DNA of 64,000 bases from Paenalicyclobacillus mengziensis (GTDB lineage Bacteria; Bacillota; Bacilli; Alicyclobacillales; Alicyclobacillaceae). The stretch lies in assembly GCF_017298635.1 (NCBI RefSeq), contig NZ_CP071182.1, positions 1,364,001-1,428,000 on the forward strand, written 5' to 3'. Of this stretch, positions 59,650 to 64,000 are shown one piece after another (positions within the stretch are counted from its first letter, which is position 1; each line of letters begins with the position of its first letter). The position numbers and the translations under genes were made by a program. Below the pieces are notes generated by a model. It did not search any database, was not told where the DNA came from, and saw nothing but the letters and a program-made list of their open reading frames with translations.

Positions 59650-59808
59650 TTGGATAAAAAGAACACACAGCGGATGGATCGCATGGAGATACTGCAGTCG
59701 GAATGGACGGTCTTGATTGGGGAGTCCTTAGTTGCGATTGGTTCTGTAGTCGTCGTCATGGGACTCATCCGAGCCTTTCGTGCGTTAGTAAGAGACAATG
59801 GGGCATGA
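59650..59808 (+). CDS. Tiny single-helix membrane protein (52 aa)
   Basis: A TTG start at 59650 behind AGAAGGGA opens a 52-residue frame with a polar N-terminus (DKKNTQRMDRMEILQSE) and one transmembrane helix (VAIGSVVVVMGLIRAF). Small size and clear helix suggest a genuine small membrane protein, but no family is recognised. Confidence 0.45.
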   Translation: MDKKNTQRMDRMEILQSEWTVLIGESLVAIGSVVVVMGLIRAFRALVRDNGA

Positions 59809-60137
59809 CATGATTTCGTCAGAGCAATCGGCAACGTATTTAGACTCCATGACGAGTTCACCTTTTGTCCATTACCCTATCTCCACAGCCTCGTATTGTA
59901 TGCACTGTCACTCTCGAAAGCGTTGACATCCAATCCGATCCGACCTCCTCAATCACGTCATGTAACGTCCCTACGCGGGAGACTACAATGTTGAGACCCT
60001 GCGTTCACGAACAGCATGCGAGTGGGGGCTGGGATTGACCGAGTTTAGGCAAACCTAAGGATGCAGTTTTTCCGTGTCACACCGACGCTGTGTGCGTCGT
60101 CTATACTTGCAAAACGATGTGCTAAGGTAGGGACAGA
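59809..60137. other. Intergenic stretch before the lipoprotein gene
   Basis: About 330 bp with no gene. The AGGGACAG site directly before 60138 belongs to the lipoprotein gene. Confidence 0.4.
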
Positions 60138-61313
60138 ATGAAAAACGTGGTACTTCTCAGTAGTGTCGTTGCAACAACGATCTTTCTCCTGGCAGGGTGC
60201 GCCAGTCCATCATCAAAGCCGCAACCAAGCCCAACAGGGTCGAGGACAACTCACGTCCGTGACTCGAATACCCCCAAAAATCCCGCTACACAAGGCGTGC
60301 AAATTTCTCAACAAAACGCTACAGGATTTTCTTCCATCCATATGGTCAGCCCCACGACAGGGTGGGCTACGGGAAATGGAGCGGTGTGGCACACAACAGA
60401 TGGCGCAATAACTTGGGAAAACGTTACTCCCAGGGAAATCAGACCTTCATCAAAGTTGCAAACGTATTCGTACAGTTTCTCTAAAAATCATTTTTGGTTA
60501 GCCGTCACCACGGATACTCAAACAGCGGTGCAGATTTATCGAACGTCCGACGGTGGACAAACTTGGAACATGACGCAAATCCATGATGTTGGATATCCGA
60601 TGCACTTGAGTTTCACAGATGTGAATCATGGATGGCTCTCCTTAATGCAGGGAGCGGCGGCAGGCAGTGAACGGGAAAGCATTTATCAAACGAATAATGC
60701 AGGAGAAACCTGGAATAAAATTTCCTACACGAACGAAATCCCAGGCGGAACACTCCCGTTCGAGGGGGATAAAACAGGAGCAAATTTTGTAAATACGCAA
60801 CACGGTTGGGCTACTGGGTTTAGTCCCGTCAGTGGACAAGTGTATCTATTTCAGACCAGAAATGATGGACACACTTGGAAGTCACAAAATGTACCCGTTC
60901 CTTTATCACTGCATGGATCTCAATTTACCTCCCATCCGCCTATCTTCTTTAATCAGACAGATGGGATTCTCACTGTTCAAGTCAACGCCATTCCTGCAGG
61001 GTTTCTGGTGTATCAAACCACCAACGGGGGAAAGTCCTGGGAGCCAAGCACGCTTTTGATGGGGACAACAAGGAATGCAGTTTCCTCGACTTGGGATTTT
61101 GTCGCGCCGAACGTGGGGTTTGTGACAGATGGCGCAAAATTATTTATGACTGATAATGGCGGACAGGCATGGATCATTCTTCAGCCCAATATTTCATTGA
61201 AAGGCGTGAATGAGTTAGACTTTATTACTCAGACCGATGGATGGGCACTGACCACTTCGGGTTTCCTGTATCACACCACAGATGGCGGATACACATGGAC
61301 GAAAGTCCACTGA
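60138..61313 (+). CDS. Lipoprotein with YCF48/BNR-type beta-propeller
   Basis: A lipoprotein signal peptide (hydrophobic run ending LLAGC, Cys at about residue 21) and a Pro/Ser/Thr-rich spacer lead to a beta-propeller made of repeated blades: AVWHTTDGAITWENVT, QIYRTSDGGQTWNMTQ, SIYQTNNAGETWNKIS, YLFQTRNDGHTWKSQ, LVYQTTNGGKSWEPS and YHTTDGGYTWTKV. Between them are GWATG/GWAL strands. This W-x-TxDGGxTW pattern is that of YCF48/photosystem-assembly-like and sialidase-type repeats, common in surface proteins of Alicyclobacillus and relatives. It is likely anchored outside the membrane; ligand unknown. Confidence 0.88.
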   Translation: MKNVVLLSSVVATTIFLLAGCASPSSKPQPSPTGSRTTHVRDSNTPKNPATQGVQISQQNATGFSSIHMVSPTTGWATGNGAVWHTTDGAITWENVTPREIRPSSKLQTYSYSFSKNHFWLAVTTDTQTAVQIYRTSDGGQTWNMTQIHDVGYPMHLSFTDVNHGWLSLMQGAAAGSERESIYQTNNAGETWNKISYTNEIPGGTLPFEGDKTGANFVNTQHGWATGFSPVSGQVYLFQTRNDGHTWKSQNVPVPLSLHGSQFTSHPPIFFNQTDGILTVQVNAIPAGFLVYQTTNGGKSWEPSTLLMGTTRNAVSSTWDFVAPNVGFVTDGAKLFMTDNGGQAWIILQPNISLKGVNELDFITQTDGWALTTSGFLYHTTDGGYTWTKVH

Positions 61314-61554
61314 GTCTCCATTAACACAGTACATCAATTCTCTGGCATGCCACTATGGACGGACAAGGCAAAAACTGCTTGGTGTGTAGAAGCGCACTCC
61401 GCATGTCAAGGGCGTCACATCCGCGTAGGTGATTTACATAGATCACACAATACACTTTTGGTTGTATTCCATATTAAGGTATCAACTCGAGGCGGATTGC
61501 CTATCCTGTATATGACCGAGTTTGTAGGAAGATCCCCCAAGGCAGGAATGAACA

Positions 61555-62806
61555 ATGGATACGACACAGTCAACGTACTCAAGAAAGAGAGCCAGCCTTG
61601 GGATGCTGAGTTTGAACCAAATTCATTATACCAGCCCTTGGGTAGCCATGGCTTGGTCATTCTTCTTTCCTGGATTTGGACACATTCTACTGGGTGAGTA
61701 TATCCAGGGGGTGGGTTTTGTTTCTGTGGGAACTTTTCGTGAATGTTCATGCTCACTTTAATGTTGCCATCATGCTCGCCCTCACAGGAAGGTTCAACGA
61801 GTCTATACAGGAGTTGTCCGCAGGAGGAACCTATTGGATTCTTCTATATGGCACCGTGTTTTGCTATGCGCTATTGGCAAGCTATCGACTGGCAGTGGAA
61901 ACGAATCAATTGTTCACTTTGGCAATGGACGAGGATATTCCGATTGAAATTTTCAAAATCAATGCTCTGCAATTTAACTTTTTCAACAAGAGAAGCCCTT
62001 GGGTTGCCGCAATATGGTCTTTACTGATGCCAGGTCTTGGAGGTATGTGTAACCGTAAGCTGACATCTTCAGTTTTCGCCTTGGGGTGGTGGATTGCAAT
62101 TGTCTATTTTTCGCATATGCTTCCCGCCACAGTATACACCTTGACGGGACGATTTCATCAGGCAACCACCATTCTCAATGTGGAGTGGATACTTTTTCTT
62201 CCATCTATGTACGGTTTCGCTTTTTACAACGCCTACGTCTCCATGGTGGCACAAAATGAAGTGTTTGCCCAACAACAGTCCAAGTTTCTCAAAGCGATAT
62301 ACCAACGGAGTTGTTTCCCATTTCAAGTAGAGGGGCAGAGTCAGGTGCGGATCGTTGCCACTTTTGAGCATTCGTTGATGCTGGAACAAGCCATTGTCCG
62401 TATTCGAAGAAGGGGTGTTTCAAGAGACCGCATCTATGCGATTCCGCTGGCAAACACCAACGAATGTGACTTTGCACCTTTAGATTTCATTCACAGGTCA
62501 GACGAGTCCTCTTTGCTCGATATTCCTGCTATTGTCGCTGCGTTGTTTTGTGTACTGGGTAGGATTTACGGATTCGTCCTGCAGGGCGGACCTGTCTTGT
62601 GGGGGTTAATTGGATTCAGTGGCGGGCTGATACTGGGAGTTAGCATAAAAGTGACCGTGGCAAAGCGGATGGCGAGCAAGCGCAAGGAGCGGTCTAAAAC
62701 AGAGGTCGTGTTGATGATCGATTGTGAAGAGGCGTTGGCAAGTCAGGTCGAGCAGATACTATGGCACCACCATGCGTTTGGAGTCACGAAAATTGGTTTG
62801 GATTGA
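61555..62806 (+). pseudogene. Frameshifted polytopic membrane protein
   Basis: The N-terminal frame (61555..about 61725) reads SPWVAMAWSFFFPGFGHILLGEYIQG, and the rest continues in the frame 61676..62806 (LWELFVNVHAHFNVAIMLAL onward), so one indel near 61710-61730 splits the gene. The joined protein has two copies of a TM2-like unit (SPWVAMAWSFFFPGFGHILLG and SPWVAAIWSLLMPGLGGMC), several more membrane helices and a soluble C-terminal domain (VRIVATFEHSLMLEQAIVRI). If the shift is real the gene is dead; a sequencing error would make it an intact membrane protein of unknown role. Confidence 0.65.
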
Positions 62807-63435
62807 ATTTTGGGAGGAGACCGATTTTTGAACGGATTCCCCTATCAACAGCACCGATTCCGAAGTATCAAAACCACGATTATGAAGCAAATCCCCGCGA
62901 CCTTGCACCAGTCTCTTGTGACTCCGCCAATTTATGTAACGTCCGAACGCCCTCACGGCTACCAACCAGATTAAGGGCGTTCAGAGTATCAGAGTGCACC
63001 TTTAGAATAGCAAAGAACCCGAATGACTGAAACTGCTCTCCAAAACTGACTTTGACTGGATTTATAAAGTTATCAAACCCCTACATATGAGCGACCCGAG
63101 TCTTAAACCCACCGCCAATGCAAGTGGATCCAACATCCGTTTTACTCGTATATTATAAAAATGGAACAAGATACGGACGCTGGTGGTGATGAAGTGGACG
63201 AAAGTTCGTCGGTTGTTCCCAAATCCATTCGTCGATATCGAGGAGGTTACTGTCAGTCATGGGAATTGGGTTCTGTGATGATCTCGACCGTGGGATTAAG
63301 GATCTTCGGTTGCACCTTTTCCAATGGGAGTAGAAAGGGTTAGACGCATGGTGTTTTGTCCGTACTGGAATCGCAACTCGACTCCATGTAGTGCCAGAGA
63401 CACTGTAGGGCAAGAAGCGAAAGAAGTGAACACAA
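62807..63435. other. Gene-free stretch
   Basis: About 630 bp without a supported gene. Short frames on both strands lack ribosome sites and family resemblance, and no RNA signature was noticed. Confidence 0.45.
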
Positions 63436-63900
63436 TTGGTGTTCTTGGTGGTATCCGTCATTCTTTTGAATGTGATAGCGTATCTCATGCCAAAGCGGCT
63501 CGCACCCCATGAAATGTGGACAACGGGGCTATTTACGTTGGTGTTGGATTATCTTGTAGATACCTATTTAGACCGTAAATACGACCTCTATGGGTATTTT
63601 ACGCATCAAATTGACTGGTTATCGCTCATTCCAATATTCGGCTTGTATCCTGCAGTGAGCCTCATGTTTCTAAATTTCTATCCGTATACCCAGAACGTTT
63701 GGTGCAAGAGCTTGTATATCGCAGGTTGGTCGGTGTTTAGCCTGCTGTTTGAATACGCATCCGTGCAATCAGGCTATTTTTATCACAACGGTTGGAAGCT
63801 ATGGTACTCGGCGCTATGTTACCCTGTTCTCCTTGGGATTCTCGTCGGGCATTTAATATTCATTCGTAAGTTAGAAACCCGCCGAAAAGCAAGTCAATGA
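63436..63900 (+). CDS. CBO0543-like polytopic membrane protein
   Basis: The 154-residue protein has about four to five membrane helices (LVVSVILLNVIAYL, LFTLVLDYLVDTYL, LIPIFGLYPAVSLMFL, YIAGWSVFSLLFEYASV, YPVLLGILVGHLIF) and the DxxxDxxxDxKYxLYGYF-type turn common in a family of hypothetical Firmicute membrane proteins (CBO0543 family, often next to spore or membrane genes). The TTG at 63436 is the first usable start, but no strong ribosome site precedes it, so the exact start is uncertain. Confidence 0.75.
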   Translation: MVFLVVSVILLNVIAYLMPKRLAPHEMWTTGLFTLVLDYLVDTYLDRKYDLYGYFTHQIDWLSLIPIFGLYPAVSLMFLNFYPYTQNVWCKSLYIAGWSVFSLLFEYASVQSGYFYHNGWKLWYSALCYPVLLGILVGHLIFIRKLETRRKASQ

Positions 63901-63966
63901 GAGTACCAGATATCCCAGGATTCAGCTTTGTTAGAAACGAACATCCACGGGAGGGAGATAGCCCTC

Positions 63967-64000
63967 ATGCGGACAAATCGATGCATTTGTGTAAGGGCGA
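63967..64000 (+). CDS. Possible start of a further gene, cut by the window end
   Basis: ATG 63967 lies 7 bp behind GGGAGGGAG and opens a frame (MRTNRCICVRA) to the window edge. Only eleven codons are visible, so it is a weak call. Confidence 0.25.
   Translation, partial: MRTNRCICVRA

Noticed and set aside
63153..63488. 111-aa minus-strand frame near the window end
   Set aside because: It overlaps the start of the conserved membrane protein gene on the other strand and has no ribosome site.
1..64000. CRISPR array or cas genes accompanying the TnsAB-TnsC-TniQ module
   Set aside because: No regularly spaced repeats and no protein resembling Cas5-8 or Cas12 were seen, so it was not called a CRISPR-associated transposon.

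Overview
The window looks like a chromosomal segment of an endospore-forming Firmicute, probably Alicyclobacillus-like. The signs are strong Gram-positive Shine-Dalgarno sites, a CotF-type spore coat protein, Bacillus-style cobalamin enzymes (CbiX with an MxCxxC tail, a CbiH60-type methyltransferase), a c-di-GMP-I riboswitch and a sulfocyanin/rusticyanin-like cupredoxin. Genus is inference; no rRNA or tRNA gene is present.

Layout. (1) 1-1450: a probable rnr tail, smpB and the tmRNA gene ssrA. (2) 1451-12500: low-GC accessory DNA directly behind ssrA, holding a Tn7-like module (TnsA-TnsB fusion, TnsC, two TniQ proteins, a truncated extra TnsA, a divergent Xre-type regulator), a frameshifted second TniB/TnsC, and a decayed SLATT-type membrane effector. 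(3) 12766-29139: a pile of mobile DNA. A frameshifted IS110 element is followed by a group II intron whose reverse transcriptase is split by a three-recombinase (RIT-like) element. That element itself received an IS91-like unit, an IS4-like IS and an IS3-family IS. The intron's 3' end is replaced by an IS1182-like element that carries an IS1634-family IS. Several insertions can be reversed on paper from terminal repeats and target duplications.

(4) 29128-53000: a cobalamin region. On the minus strand, a cobalamin riboswitch and terminator lead a CobT-BluB fusion (lower-ligand synthesis and activation). On the plus strand a second cobalamin riboswitch leads cbiX-cobA-cbiH60-cbiJ-cbiC-cbiD-cbiET-cbiL-cbiF-cbiG-cbiA, a nickel/cobalt permease, a precorrin-2 dehydrogenase fused to an AIR-synthase-like domain (candidate alpha-ribazole kinase CblS), an NCS1 permease and a cobyric acid synthase cut after its N-terminal third by a dead IS. 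Most genes overlap by a few bases, so this is one polycistronic operon for the cobalt-early (anaerobic) route. Between the two halves a c-di-GMP-I riboswitch leads an EAL phosphodiesterase, a FapA-like protein and a lone receiver domain.

(5) 52962-64000: two tandem near-identical 82-aa proteins, a CotF-like coat protein, then a metal/redox cluster (cupredoxin, small Cys protein and ArsR regulator behind an ArsR-type palindrome, small membrane protein, methyltransferase, CopZ-like Cys-rich protein). After these come several tiny genes with good ribosome sites, a beta-propeller lipoprotein, a frameshifted membrane protein and a CBO0543-like membrane protein.
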